Made by a program: the position numbers and the translations under genes. Below the pieces are notes generated by a model. That model was not told where the DNA came from, did not search any database, and worked only from the letters and a program-made list of their open reading frames with translations. 64,000 nt of DNA from Earliella scabrosa. Taxonomy: Eukaryota; Basidiomycota; Agaricomycetes; Polyporales; Polyporaceae. The stretch spans positions 1,302,001 to 1,366,000 of the forward strand of contig JABYQQ010000009.1 of the NCBI GenBank assembly GCA_022605405.1, read 5' to 3'. Shown piece by piece: positions 12,128-22,886 of the stretch. Numbering within the stretch: the stretch's first letter is position 1; the number at the start of each line of letters is the position of its first letter.

Positions 12128-14203
12128 CTACTCAATCGACTGGCGAACGAGCGTTTCTGCATGCTCAGAACGCGGCGTTATGTTGCATCGACTCCAATCT
12201 TCAAGATACCTGCAGTATCGGAGTCGGTGAGTACTTCAGTACCGAAGCCCTACAGTAGACGATACCCACGATATGATTCCGGTTGTTTGCTGCGGTTGAA
12301 CGGTGATGGGTTGACCGTGCTCATCGAGTGCGGGAGATATGTTGAAGACGGACAAGAATGATGCGATGAACATGAACATTGTATTGGTCGCGAAGTATCG
12401 CCCAGGGCAAATTCTGCATTCATGATCAGCATCGCTCTATTTGGCTCGAGTCGTGAACAACTAAATTTGTGGCATTGACTCACCGTCTTCCAAATCCAAA
12501 GGCAGTAGCCGCTGGATCTCTCGCATCTTTATCGAGTTTGCCGTCCTTCAAGTGTCGCTCGGGATTGAATCTTCCTGGATCAGCGTAAGCTTCCGGGTCG
12601 TGGTTTATAGCCCTACGATGACTCAGCGAGACGCCGTAGAACGGGAGGTTATATGACATTGCACGCACCAAGCATTCACCACGATCGTTGCGCCTGCTGG
12701 AATGAGAAACCCCCTGTACACGTCGTCTGCAACCGTACAGTGTGCAACCCCGAGAGGTACCGCAGGGTACCACCGAAGCGTCTCTTTTACGATCGCAGTA
12801 ACATATGGTAGCTGGTCGCGATCAGATAATTCAGGCAGCCTGTTCGGTCCAACGACAGCATCGAGCTCCGCTTGAGCTTTCTTCTGGACGTCCGGGTGGA
12901 GGTTCATCGCGAGAAAGAATCGCTGCATCGTTGCAAATTGCTTGAGACGTTCGATCAGTACGTCTGGACATGCCCGAAGTAGCAATGCGTGTCTCACCGT
13001 ATCCAATCCGGCTGACGGCGGTGTCAGCATGCGGACCTTTGCACGCGATAGCATGAGGGAAAATCTAACCTGAATACGCCGCTGCGGCCGCATTCTGAGC
13101 GACGTTCTCACTGACAGGTGCTGACTCCTCCCCAAGGCGCGCAATGTGCTCCATCATGACCCGGGCAGCAGAGATGGCCTGGGTCCCCTGACCTGTGCGC
13201 TAGAAAGATAGACATCGTCGGTTGGCCCTCTCTCTCATGATTATGTACGACAACTCACCAAGGCGGCCTTGGCGTGCTCCCAAGGCATGTTTCGCAGTTT
13301 CCATGCAGCATCGTGGAACTCAGTAATGCGACGCAAGTATCCGGCCCCTGGTACCCAGGGAGGCACCCTAGCTAACCAGGGGAAGTACTCGACGAGGTAA
13401 GTGTTGAACATGAGAAGTTCAACGCTATGGAGGGCCTCCTCGCATACAGAGAGGTTCTCATCATCTGGATCGACGATCTCGAGTCCGTAAGTGCTTGAGA
13501 GAATTGATACGCCCAGAGAACTGAGCCATCTATTTAGTGGAGACAAGGAAGTGCATATCGTCATGGAGCTCACAATCGCAAATGCTCCTTGAGGTTCTCC
13601 GGAGTCGCGAGAAGGCCGGATAGCATCTTCCGGATCGCATCTTCCTGGTGGGCCTGATATTGGACGACGGCATCGGGGCGAAAGTGCTGCCAGAACACTC
13701 GGCGGGTGGTCCTCCAAACGGAGCCGTAGGGCGCAAAAACGAGACTCCATTCCCAGCCGGTCCTGTGGAGCTATGTGAGCACGAATGACGGCGCTAGCAA
13801 CGTGCGTGTCCCACAATCTCGCCATTTTGAAGTCCGGGCGACTGGAATATACCGCGGAACGTTTTTCGAGCAAGTCAACCGCAGTGTCATAATCGTCAAT
13901 TACTACCAGCGTACGTCCCAGAGCCCGGAGTGATACCAAACCTCCTGCGAAAAAGACCGGGTTCGAAATTATGATGATGCAGACAATCAAATGGCACTCA
14001 CCGTATTTCTGACACATCTGGTGATATGCGAGCCATGGCCTCGATTTTGGGAAGTCTAGCAGATGTCCGATTATAGGGAGAGCAGGAGGACCTGGAAGCG
14101 CTTGCCCTCTACGTCTCTCCTGAGAGGAAACATATACACAGACGATGAGCATGAACAAGCCTGAGAGGAGAGCAAAGAAGGGTGAGTCGGTTATGAAGAG
14201 CAT
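12128..14203 (-). CDS. Cytochrome P450 B
   Basis: Paralogous haem monooxygenase, 517 residues. Exons: 14203-14002, 13944-13815, 13762-13574, 13520-13259, 13199-13070, 13011-12998, 12940-12669, 12612-12484, 12413-12270, 12209-12128. Exon sizes match P450-A except for exons 1, 5 and 10. Seen: anchor starting MLFITDSPFFALL, hinge RGQALPGPPALPIIGH, I-helix AGLDT on the 14 nt exon, KETLRW, DPGRFNPERH, haem loop FGFGRRICPGRYF. I chose the ATG at 14203 over an upstream in-frame ATG at 14281 because a TATA box sits at 14254-14247. It is the most divergent of the five in N-terminal sequence. The exon 7 acceptor reads AAG rather than YAG. Confidence 0.92.
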
Positions 14204-14246
14204 GACCGGAACCTCAATTGACGTCCTCACGAGCACCGCCAGTGGG

Positions 14247-14254
14247 TTTATATA
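14247..14254 (-). promoter_or_regulatory. TATA box of P450-B
   Basis: TATATAAA on the minus strand, 44-51 bp upstream of the ATG at 14203. Confidence 0.55.
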
Positions 14255-15363
14255 CACGATGCCAACATCCTTTGGAGCCATTCAATCGGACCGGGTGGGA
14301 GAGCAAGGAATCTGAAGCGACACAATTTCTGATTAGTGCTGGTGTCTGGATTGCTGTTTCTATCGCACGCGCGTTCCCCATTTCGGTGACTAGCCTGTTC
14401 TGAGCTATCATGTGTGCTTGTTCGGACCCACATGAGTGCGCACCTGACCTCGGGACAGAGGGGAAGAGGGCCTTCGGATGGGATCGGAGTACCGACATTC
14501 AGATAATTTGACCAGCTGCAAGTGTAACCGTCGACATCGGAAGCGATCACCCCAGGCGCTGCACTCGCTCTCTCGACGCCTTGGCGTCTTCAGGCTGTGT
14601 GTAGTGGATGTACCAACCACATCAGCGCTGTTTTGAGCGTGTGTTGTGGCTTGCGGTATGGTTTCCAGTGCGCGTGAGGAGGTTAGATAGATGGTGACCG
14701 TGCGAGCCACGAGCCTGACGAAGCGCGCATGATGGTGAGCGACGACCGTCCGGGGCACCGCCACTGCTCGGTCATGATTCACCTCGCTTTCGAACCACCA
14801 TCATCGAACTCTTGCTATGGACATCTGTGTGCTCTTCCGTGGGAGCGATGTTCAAGAGACTAACATAGAGAACATATTGAGCAGGCTACGAAGGGCCAGG
14901 TACCAGTACGCCATCTATCACGATTCCGACGCTACCGCATATCCCCTGTTTTGAGGCAGGTCACCGCCCATCCGGGGCATGGAGGAAGCTCGAAGGATCG
15001 TCCTATCTGTTGGATGTCATAGTAGAGAATGACGGTAGGCGTGCCCATGTGTCTCCATCGTGTTCAACACAGTTCTAACTGCATTCTGAGCGCGGGAAGA
15101 TCGTCATGCCGTACTACGATGCACCGCTTGTGGTGTCGAGCATCCGGCTTCCCTGTCGACAGCAGCAGTTCCCGCCGTATACTGTCTTCTCACCGGTGGA
15201 CTTGCTGTGCCAGACTGTTGTTCATGCGCCGCATAGCTCGTCTCCGGGGCGACTGTCGAATTCATCGTCTCAACAACTGTGCCCTTGGTCCCCTGACGGC
15301 TGCTGCGTGCTCAGCAACATCTCCCTTCCCGAAACCATGCGGCCGTCAAGGGGTATGTCCGTC

Positions 15364-15370
15364 TATAAAA
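15364..15370 (+). promoter_or_regulatory. TATA box of aspartic protease
   Basis: TATAAAA, 103-109 bp upstream of the ATG at 15473. Confidence 0.55.
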
Positions 15371-15472
15371 CTACTCACCCGCGGACCACTTCGACAACAG
15401 GCTCACCCCTGCCCTCTCGACCACCACACCTCACTCCAAGGTTCATATTCCTTCCTTTGCATCTCTCCCAGT

Positions 15473-17030
15473 ATGTTCTGCAAGCCCACTCTCGTTGCGC
15501 TCGCGCTTGCCATCCTCGCTTCTGCCACTCCGGTGGAGATTGAGCGTAACCCTTTGCGCCTCCCACCGGGCAAGACGTGGCAGAAAATTCCTCTGAGCAA
15601 GCGCGGTACTCTGTTGGGCGAGAATGGCGTGTTCGACCGCAGCAAGGCTCTCAATGAGGTTTCCAAGCTGGCCGGGTGCGTGCCTCCTCCACCCTATCTC
15701 TCAATATCGTTTTAACAAGTAATGTATCATGACAGCAAGCATGGCCAGAACATCAACACCCTCGCGCAGAACGGACGGAGCTTCAACCGCACCCTACCCC
15801 TGAAGCCTATCATGCCTATTGTCAAGCTCCCTGAGCACGCGGGGAAGCGCGATGGAGTACCTCTGAAGGACGAGAACGATGGCCTCCTGTGGTCTGGCAC
15901 GGTCACCATCGGTAACCCGCCCCAGAGCTTCAAGGTCGACTTCGACACTGGTTCGTCCGATCTCTGGATCCCCTCGTCGTCGTGCAGGTCGTGCGGCCAG
16001 CACAACAAGTACGACCCGAAGAAGTCCTCTCAGAGCAAGAAGCAGAGGGGAACATTCCAGATCAGCTACGGTGACGGGTCTACTGCTTCGGGCAGCCCCT
16101 ACACCGATACTGGTGAGCGGATTCTGTCCCTCGTAGCTATAGCGCTTTATAGTGATCTCGTCTGGAACCCAGTCTCGGTCGGCGGAGTGACCGTCACTAG
16201 GCAGACTTTTGCTGCAGTGACCCGGGAGTCTGCCGAATTCCAGAGCCAAGTCATCGACGGCCTCATGGGAATGGGTCTCCCAGCTCTCTCCAACCTTCGA
16301 AAGGTGCGTGCTAATATAAGAATCAAATTATATCTTATTAATGCTGGTCATTAGGATCCATTCTTCTCTACCGCGGTCAAGCAAGGAGCTGTCAAGGAAG
16401 GCACCTTCGCCTTCAAGCTTGCCAACAACGGCTCTGAGCTCTTCCTCGGCGGGACAAACAGCGACCTCTACACCGGCGATGTCGAGTTTCACGATGTCGT
16501 TTCCGATGTTGGGTTCTGGGTGATCGGCGATGGATCCATCACTCTCGACGGACAAGCCGCACAGTCGGACATGCTGACCATCATCGACTCGGGGACGACG
16601 CTGATCGTCGCTCCGCCCAACGCCGCGGACGCTCTGTACCAGTCCATTGAGGGTGCCCAGATGGTCGAGCAGGGCTTCTACTCGTTCCCGTGCGACACCC
16701 CCCCGCAGATCGGCTTCAACTGGGGCGGCAAGGCGTGGGAGGTCAGCGCTGACAAGTGAGTCGGGTCTGCATAACACGAGGACAAACATATTGATGTTGG
16801 CTGTAGCTTCAACCTCGGTCTCTTGGAGGAAGGCTCGAGCGACTGCGTTGGAAGCATCGTTGGGCAAGACCTGGGCTTTGGGTCGGACCAAGTCTGGCTC
16901 CTCGGAGATGCGTAAGTTTCCCAGCGCTCCTATCTGAACTTAGTCTGACGATTCTCCTAGTTTCATGAAAAATGTCTACACAGTGTTCTCGGTTGATAAC
17001 AACTCGGTCGGATTTGCGGAGCTTGCTTGA
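15473..17030 (+). CDS. Secreted aspartic protease (pepsin family A1)
   Basis: Acid endopeptidase, 428 residues, probably extracellular. Exons: 15473-15675, 15736-16112, 16173-16303, 16355-16755, 16807-16911, 16961-17030. Seen: hydrophobic signal peptide (FCKPTLVALALAILASATP), a basic propeptide to about residue 90, first catalytic Asp in FDTGSSDLWIP (near residue 138), flap Tyr in ISYGDGS, second catalytic Asp in IDSGTTLIV (near 315), and the C-terminal substrate-cleft motif WLLGDAFMKNVYTVF. Length and order fit polyporopepsin-like secreted proteases of wood-decay fungi. Its neighbours do not suggest a shared pathway. Confidence 0.95.
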
Positions 17031-17426
17031 GATTCGAAGTTGCCCGTCCGCACGCGCACCTTTCTTCCAGCCTGAGTTGCCGGCGGTGATCATCGTTCCT
17101 TCAAAAGTTTCTTGAACTACTTCTATCTGTATCTATATACTATACCATACAGTGCTCTCAGCTACAATAGTCATAGAATGCCACTCATTTCATCGCTCAC
17201 TTAACGTTACTTACGAGGGAATGAAGCGCCCACCCACCAATGGCGCGCGCTAGTAGAGATGCCGCAACCTGCTCTGTGCTAACGACCCTGTCGACACAAG
17301 GAGCACTGCTCACTGGTGGTCCTCAGCCTCTCGTCTTGCAACTGCTTGTGATTTCTTGGTAGGAAGACCACATGCGCTGAAGGGCGGCCTATCTCCGAAA
17401 TTGTGTCTCGCATCTGCTGTCTCTGG
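17031..17426. other. Intergenic, no gene seen
   Basis: About 400 bp between the protease stop and the LYR-protein start. It should contain the latter's promoter; no clear TATA box. Confidence 0.45.
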
Positions 17427-18831
17427 ATGGCGATACCCCTTCCTTCGCCACACTCACTTGCTCATCGGGCCCGGCTCGCTGCTCTCGTATCTGAACTCCG
17501 CCCTACCCAGTTTCGTGCGCCCTTCACTCGGCTGCGGGCGCATCGTGTGCCAACGCTATGGACGCTCTATCGAGGTCTGTTGCGCGACGCGCCCACCGAG
17601 ACCGTACGTCGCTCATCATCCGCGCATGCGGGGTGCGATTCCGCGACCATTGGATTGTCCTGACCTGCTTGCTGTCAAGATTAGGGCTCGCGTTCGCGCG
17701 TTCTTTCATGCGCGTAAAGGAATGCGTGCTCAAGGGGATGTCACCCGGGAGCTGAGGACCGCTCACAAGGTGTGTAGCAACGCTCAGGACGTGTATGCAC
17801 CGTCTGAAATGGATGATTGCCCCCCACCAGATGTTAGACATCTTCCGCAAGGCCCAACGAGGGGATACGCACTATCAAGCAGTGTGCGCTCGGTACAGCA
17901 GGATGATCAAGGGTGCATATGAGCAGCAGAGGGCCGAGGGTGTGTACGAGGAAGAAATGGTACGTCAGGTTATTTTCTTATGACCTGAGTGAGTCCATAT
18001 CAAGTCGTGCAGGCATGGTATGAACGTATGCGAACACGCCCCATCATGACTGGGGCCTACCTCCGACCGACGCTGTACAACGGCCCCCTACCCCGTCTGG
18101 TACCCCAACCCGCCCACATCACAGGCATGATCACCTGGAGACGGAAAGCTCGAGAGCGCCGACAGGCCAAGTTCGACGGTCTAGTAGAGTCCACGAGGCT
18201 GCTAGGATCCGAAGCGCAGTTCGAACGCGAGCTCTCTCAGCTGGTGTTGCAAGATGGAGAGGCCTTTGAACGAGTGTTCGCTGACTACGCTCATGCCTGG
18301 CGTGAGTGCCTGGTACATGCCCTCGCATATGGCTCGTCCGCTGACAGGTTGGAATGTACAGGAGCACCGATCAAGGATCTCATGAACAACATGTCTGCAT
18401 CTTTTGACCGGGAGAAGGCACGCCAGGAGCAGCCTTACCCTCCTGAGATGCTCGCGGCAATCAAGGAGGCGCGAAGGGAGAAGATCCGGAACAAGACTCG
18501 TGAGGGCGAGCGCGAGCGGCGCGGCGAAGTCACGAACCGTCTGCGGAGGCGGATGCGACAGGGCCCGCCCGCTCATGTTCTTGCACTGATGACGGACAAG
18601 CAAAGGCGGATGGACCGTATTGCGCGTGGAGCTGGCGAGGCGGGGTATGTCGCGCAAGTGAAGCGGAAGCTCGGTCACAAGCTGCACGATCCGAATGCGT
18701 GGAAGGCTGAGCTCGGGCAGCCCGAGAACATGGAGGCATTGAGACGGATGGAAATGGAGATTGAGGCAGAACATTCGAGGCGGAGGGCGAGCGTCGACGA
18801 GGATAGCGTAGGTCAGTCATTGATGTTATGA
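17427..18831 (+). CDS. LYR-motif protein with long C-terminal extension, probably mitochondrial
   Basis: LYR proteins are small mitochondrial factors that help assemble respiratory complexes and Fe-S enzymes. Here TLYRGLLRDAP carries the Leu-Tyr-Arg motif, followed by RARVRAFFHARKG and MLDIFRKAQRGD as expected for the three-helix LYR fold. Exons: 17427-17603, 17680-17769, 17831-17959, 18013-18301, 18362-18831; about 384 residues. The intron at 18302-18361 keeps the frame open if retained (404 residues). The N-terminus is Arg-rich without acidic residues, like a mitochondrial presequence, but the start is the least certain part. The roughly 220-residue basic, coiled-coil-like extension (REKIRNKTREGERERRGE) is much longer than in typical 80-120 residue LYRM proteins. 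Client unknown. The exon 2 acceptor is AAG. Confidence 0.75.
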
Positions 18832-19276
18832 TACGTTCTGCTAATAGGTAGTGAGGTCGATTGTCGTCAAAACTCCACTTCATCGTCCACCCTTGCCTTG
18901 ATCTACCTACTGGGTCATTAGCGTCGACCAAGGAGAGTGAACGAGCGTTGATCGATTCGGGTCGAGACTTTCTGCGCCGAATCTGCATGACGGCGAAAGC
19001 CACAGTCCAGCACGACGAACTGGCGAAACACCGCTGGGGCTACGGATCGCGTTCAAGGCTGCTCCATATATGGTGGAGCCATGACTATATCTGGAACGAT
19101 CTCTTCGGCCTCCTTCGATGTTCTCCAACCCTTTCATCCCTGACATCACCATGACGCATTGTTATCCGCCCGACCACCCATATAACGCTCGTCGAAACTG
19201 GCGAGGATGCCAGCCTAACATTCAACCAACCCCCCACAGCACCCACTTCTCTATACGCTCGTCATCTTTTACCATA
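18832..19276. other. Intergenic, no gene seen
   Basis: A 445 bp spacer. It is locally AT-rich with TATAT-like words near 19070-19095 that could serve the next gene; no coding signal. Confidence 0.4.
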
Positions 19277-19666
19277 ATGTCGACTGCACGCCGCCACGAC
19301 CTCGTTGGTCACGCGAACGTTACGGACGAGGAGCAGACTTACAAGAAGCCCTTCCAAACGGCGGGGAGGCCGGCTGTGACTGGGCATGACATGCAAGAGG
19401 ATTACATGAGGGACCCGCCCAATGTGAGCGTTTCATGCCGCAATCGCGCGCAATGCGTAGCTCACTCCGTGCCCTTGCAGAACCAACCCTTTGAACTTAC
19501 CTCGGACCGCCACACTCGGGGCGCGAAGGAGGGCGCGCAGGAAGAGACGGACCCAAAGCAGGATGGTGTGCTTGGGAATCAGGACACTGGGAAGCAGCTC
19601 AAGCAGAATGTGCTGGAGGAGTTCACGACGGAGAGCTCTGTGCATTCTGGAAACCCGTCTTCTTGA
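19277..19666 (+). CDS. Small hydrophilic protein, function unknown
   Basis: Two exons, 19277-19423 and 19481-19666, give 110 residues. The 57 nt intron has a good GTGAGC donor and TTGCAG acceptor but is a multiple of three without a stop, so retention would give 129 residues. The protein is highly charged, without hydrophobic segments or Cys outside the intron, and resembles the small stress-type or disordered proteins common in Agaricomycetes (for example the stretch DPKQDGVLGNQDTGKQLKQN). No domain recognised. Confidence 0.65.
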   Translation: MSTARRHDLVGHANVTDEEQTYKKPFQTAGRPAVTGHDMQEDYMRDPPNVSVSCRNRAQCVAHSVPLQNQPFELTSDRHTRGAKEGAQEETDPKQDGVLGNQDTGKQLKQNVLEEFTTESSVHSGNPSS

Positions 19667-19866
19667 AGTCTTCAGTTTGTAGCAATATTGATTGGACATC
19701 AGCTGGCTCGGATTTACCGCCAACAATATCATCGTTGTCCAGTTCTCCCGGCGTGCAATCGATGTGGGGACAACACAGACTGTCAGTACATGTGGATTTG
19801 GGCAGTGCGGCGTCGGAGGTCGAGGCAAAAGGACGGCGAGCAAGAAGTCCGTTACAGACCTGTCAT

Positions 19867-19936
19867 GCATTAAGGGGGAATCGAACCCCCGGCGGGTCGA
19901 TGGCAACGACCCAGGTTACCACTACCCCATTAATGC
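19867..19936 (-). tRNA. tRNA-Gly (anticodon GCC)
   Basis: On the minus strand: acceptor stem GCATTAA/TTAATGC, D arm GGGT-AGTGGTA-ACCT, anticodon stem GGTCG/CGACC around loop TTGCCAT (anticodon GCC), T arm GGGGG-TTCGATT-CCCCC. All stems pair, with one non-Watson-Crick pair in the D stem. No intron. A TTTT run (complement near 19830) lies downstream as a possible Pol III terminator. Confidence 0.95.
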
Positions 19937-20023
19937 TGTAATTACGCGGCAAGCTCATGTATGTAGCTCAAGAACACACAAATACGGCCAAACATCTACT
20001 TGGTCCGTGCGCATCAGGGCGAG

Positions 20024-20030
20024 TATATAA
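20024..20030 (+). promoter_or_regulatory. TATA box of U2 snRNA gene
   Basis: TATATAA centred about 24 bp upstream of the predicted U2 5' end at 20051, the normal Pol II spacing. Confidence 0.7.
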
Positions 20031-20050
20031 GCCGCTGGTAGACATTGTGA

Positions 20051-20240
20051 ATCCTTACCACTCTGGCCTTTTGGCTTAGATCAAGTGTAGTATCTGTTCT
20101 TAATAGTTTAACCACTATTATGGAGGCACCGCCTCCATTATTGGTTATCTAATTTTTGTCGCCCTTGTCCCCGGAGCTCTGCTTGCAACTCCGGGGCGCG
20201 ATGACCTTGCTACTGCACTACTGGCTTGTGTCGTCGGGGG
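20051..20240 (+). ncRNA. U2 spliceosomal snRNA
   Basis: The near-invariant U2 core is present: GGCCTTTTGGCTTAGATC, then AAGTGTAGTATCTGTTCTT, which includes the branch-point-pairing GTAGTA and the stem-loop I/IIa region. Stem-loop IIb is visible at 20132-20136 as GAGGCACCGCCTC-type pairing. The Sm site AATTTTTG is at 20151-20158. Stem-loop III, CCCCGGAG/CTCCGGGG, spans about 20169-20196, followed by a terminal hairpin. The 5' end is set from the conserved distance to the core and the 3' end is approximate. U2 base-pairs with intron branch points and with U6 in the spliceosome. A tRNA gene lies 115 bp upstream on the opposite strand. Confidence 0.95.
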
Positions 20241-20627
20241 ATCTCTTGTTTCTTCATTCTTTTGGAGCATCTTTGGGACCGGTCAGTTGACTGGAAGCTC
20301 GATGTTTCAAATGGATGCATGGATCGGAATTTTTGGCGACCTAAGTACTGGTAATTGGAACTATTGTTGTCGTCTTCGGACGTACGCCATGATGATCTCT
20401 TGTCATACTAACGACGTATCGCTTCTCAATCATGTGTAGTGGCTCTGGCGGTTCCCTTGTGTATTCCTGCTTCGAATTGTGTATCCTTACGCGCTGGAGA
20501 ACGATGAACGTTCTGGTTCGCGATGTACGTCCAGTGAACAGACTCAGATGTACAGTACTCTCGGAGCGCTCATGTGCGGGTTCCACACCTGTCATTGAGC
20601 GCCAAAATTGTAGCTTTCCTTGCTATC
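20241..20627. other. Intergenic between U2 and COX20
   Basis: A 387 bp spacer with no recognisable gene; the COX20 promoter must lie here. Confidence 0.45.
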
Positions 20628-21300
20628 ATGTCCTCACAACCCGTGGACTCGGACTTATCTCCTCCATCGTCATCCTCGTCTACGGCACCGTCGAAACGCA
20701 TTGTGTATCAAGTAGAGACCACTGGTAGCCGTTGGGGCGACTTCAGAGAGGCATTCAAGGTGCGTCCCAGTGGCCGGCACGGAAGTGTGAGATGGTGACG
20801 TCCACTCCTTCGTCTAAGGAAGAGAATATCCCCTCGCGATGACCTCAACAGAATCAACGAGATCCCATGTGCGCGCACCAGTCTCCTGAGCGGGATCGCC
20901 AGCGGGGCGGGCATCGGCGTCATCCGCGGCATGTCAGCGAGTGCGTCCCCCGAGTTCACCTCTGCCCTGCTACCCGCGTATGTTACTGACGTAGCTTGTG
21001 CTCTCGCGTGACGCGTGTGTGTGTGCGCGCAGGCGTGTTTGTCGCGTCCAATTGGGCGGTGGGGACGTTCATGCTCATCTCGCTTGGTACATGGTACGCC
21101 GTCCGCCCGTCTTCTTCACGTCTTCTGCCCGGGCATACCGGGATGTATGTGGGCTGACGCATTGGTTGTCATGTAGGACGATTTGCCAGAGGAACCGGGC
21201 TGAGGAGCGGCGGCGGATCCAGCAGGTTGTTGAGGCCATTCCCAAACGGCACCTGAAGACGGAGGGGGGTTCAAATGCTGGAGAGGGCCAGGCGTCCTGA
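20628..21300 (+). CDS. COX20: Cytochrome c oxidase assembly protein Cox20-like
   Basis: Inner-membrane chaperone that helps mature and insert subunit Cox2 (known for the family). Exons: 20628-20759, 20823-20940, 21033-21093, 21177-21300; 144 residues. Seen: Ser-rich N-terminus, WGDFREAFK, then DDLNRINEIPCARTSLLSGI leading into a Gly/Ala-rich first membrane segment, and a second segment ASNWAVGTFMLISLGTW followed by the charged tail CQRNRAEERRRIQQVVE. The order of conserved NEIPCAR, two membrane helices and a basic tail is that of Cox20/FAM36A. The exon 2 acceptor reads AAG; the more upstream alternative gives a stop, so I am fairly confident of the frame. Confidence 0.85.
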
Positions 21301-21616
21301 GAGCGCATCGAACGTACGTCTCCAACGCCGTCGTGTATGCTTGAACGCGTCCACCACAAGATCATACAACACGAAACGCCGTCCACCGGTCGCACTCTGT
21401 CGCGACGTGGTCCTACGTTGAATCAACTCGCGGTAGAGACTGATACTCCCTGGCATCCTTCCGCTCGCGTGGATCATGTCAATCGCCGTGAACCCATATA
21501 TCAAAATACAGCAGTGGCTAGGAATACAATACATGAATATACCGCATCTATGCAACTCCCCTCAAGAGTTGAGCATCCGCGCAGCGGACCGTGCACCATA
21601 CTATGGAGATAGAGGA
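21301..21616. other. Convergent 3' spacer
   Basis: A 316 bp spacer between the COX20 and rhodanese stops. Nothing recognised. Confidence 0.45.
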
Positions 21617-22209
21617 CTAGAAGTACTCAGGGTTGCCCCAGACCTCCTTGCTCCAGTTCTCGACGAGCTCAGGGTCGTTCCTGAACTTGGCTTGAAAGTC
21701 GGAGAATCCGCCGCGAAGGATGAGAACCTGGTGAGGAATATCGAGGCCGTCGCCTTCGAGCTGATCTCGTGCTTCGGCGTAAATCTGAGCAGGGAATGAG
21801 TCATACTCTTGCTAGTGTGGGTGGCAGCGTGGACGTACTCGAGCGGCCTTAGGGCCACTGAACATAACGTGTCAGACATCGGGATGGTGTTGGAACAGAA
21901 GGGAGGCAACGCACCGGACTTGAGAGAGCGCACAGTGGAACACGACGGTGGGTATGTCCTTGGTCTTCTCGACGAGGTCATGGACATGGACGTAGAACTG
22001 GCTTGACGGAGCATTGTGCGCGCCCTTGATGTTTCCCCCTGCCCAGTCGTCATCGCGGACGTCGATGACACAGTAGTCCTTCATCGGGACCTTCTCGCTC
22101 TTGATGATCGCGGCCAGTTCCTGCGCATGCACAGTAAGGGGTGTAAGGACGCACCCCAATGGCCTGGCGTGGACTGACGACTCACGTCGGGAGAGATGTA
22201 CTTGAGCAT
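21617..22209 (-). CDS. Rhodanese-fold phosphatase, Cdc25/arsenate-reductase-like
   Basis: Small single-domain rhodanese, 138 residues. Exons: 22209-22186, 22120-21915, 21857-21839, 21784-21617. Seen: CVIDVRDDDWAGGNIKGAHN and the active-site loop HCALSQVR, a CX5R signature as in Cdc25 phosphatases and fungal Ibp1/Acr2-type proteins (ordinary sulfurtransferase rhodaneses have a shorter loop). Likely activity is phosphatase or arsenate reductase; which one cannot be decided from sequence. Exon 3 is only 19 nt. It diverges from VDAC across a 677 bp spacer. Confidence 0.87.
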
Positions 22210-22886
22210 CGCGGAGGATCGAAGGCGTGCAAGCGAGGTTGTGGGCAGGTGGTAGGACCGAGGCGGGGCAAAGCGACGATACGAGAGGTTTATAGGTCGT
22301 GGCAAGACGAAGAAGCCCGCAGAAGATCCCCGAGGACGAGCGAAGCTGCGGGCGATTTCGTGGAATGCGCTCATGCCTTATCAGGAAGGACACGCTAGCA
22401 ACGATGGAGATAGCGACGGAGCGAGACGGACAGCGAAGCCAGAAACGCGGCGACCCCTCCGACAGAACGCGAGCCGGACGGCGCGCGGCGGAAGGTCATG
22501 GACGAGCGAGCCCAAGCAGCGAATCTTGCCGAGTGTGCGTCGCTCTGCGTCGGAGGCCGCGCGGACGGAACGCGTCCAGGGGCGGAGCGCTCGGACAGCG
22601 TGCCTAGTCCACGAAATACATACACGATAAGTAATGCGACGCGTTTTCGAGGCTCTGCACGCGTCCAAGCTCAGCTTGAGGTCAGCAGACTGGCGTCGAG
22701 AGCGTGGACGATGGTCGAGACGAGCGATGCGCGGCCGACGTCGCCTGCAGGCGTCCGCACCGTGCCAAAAGCGTCGCGGTCGCGCGCACGTGTGCATGGA
22801 TGCGTGCGCGAGATCCGGGATTTCCCGGCGCCTTAAAGCTACGTGTTGCCCCAAAGTTTCGCGCCAACGTCACCACTCCTCACGCC
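22210..22886. other. Divergent promoter region, rhodanese and VDAC
   Basis: A 677 bp GC-rich spacer between two divergent ATGs; no TATA box or gene recognised. Confidence 0.5.

Larger units (their letters stand above)
14204..15472. other. Divergent promoter region, P450-B and aspartic protease
   Basis: A 1.27 kb spacer with a TATA box at each end (14247-14254 and 15364-15370) and no gene recognised between them. Confidence 0.55.
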
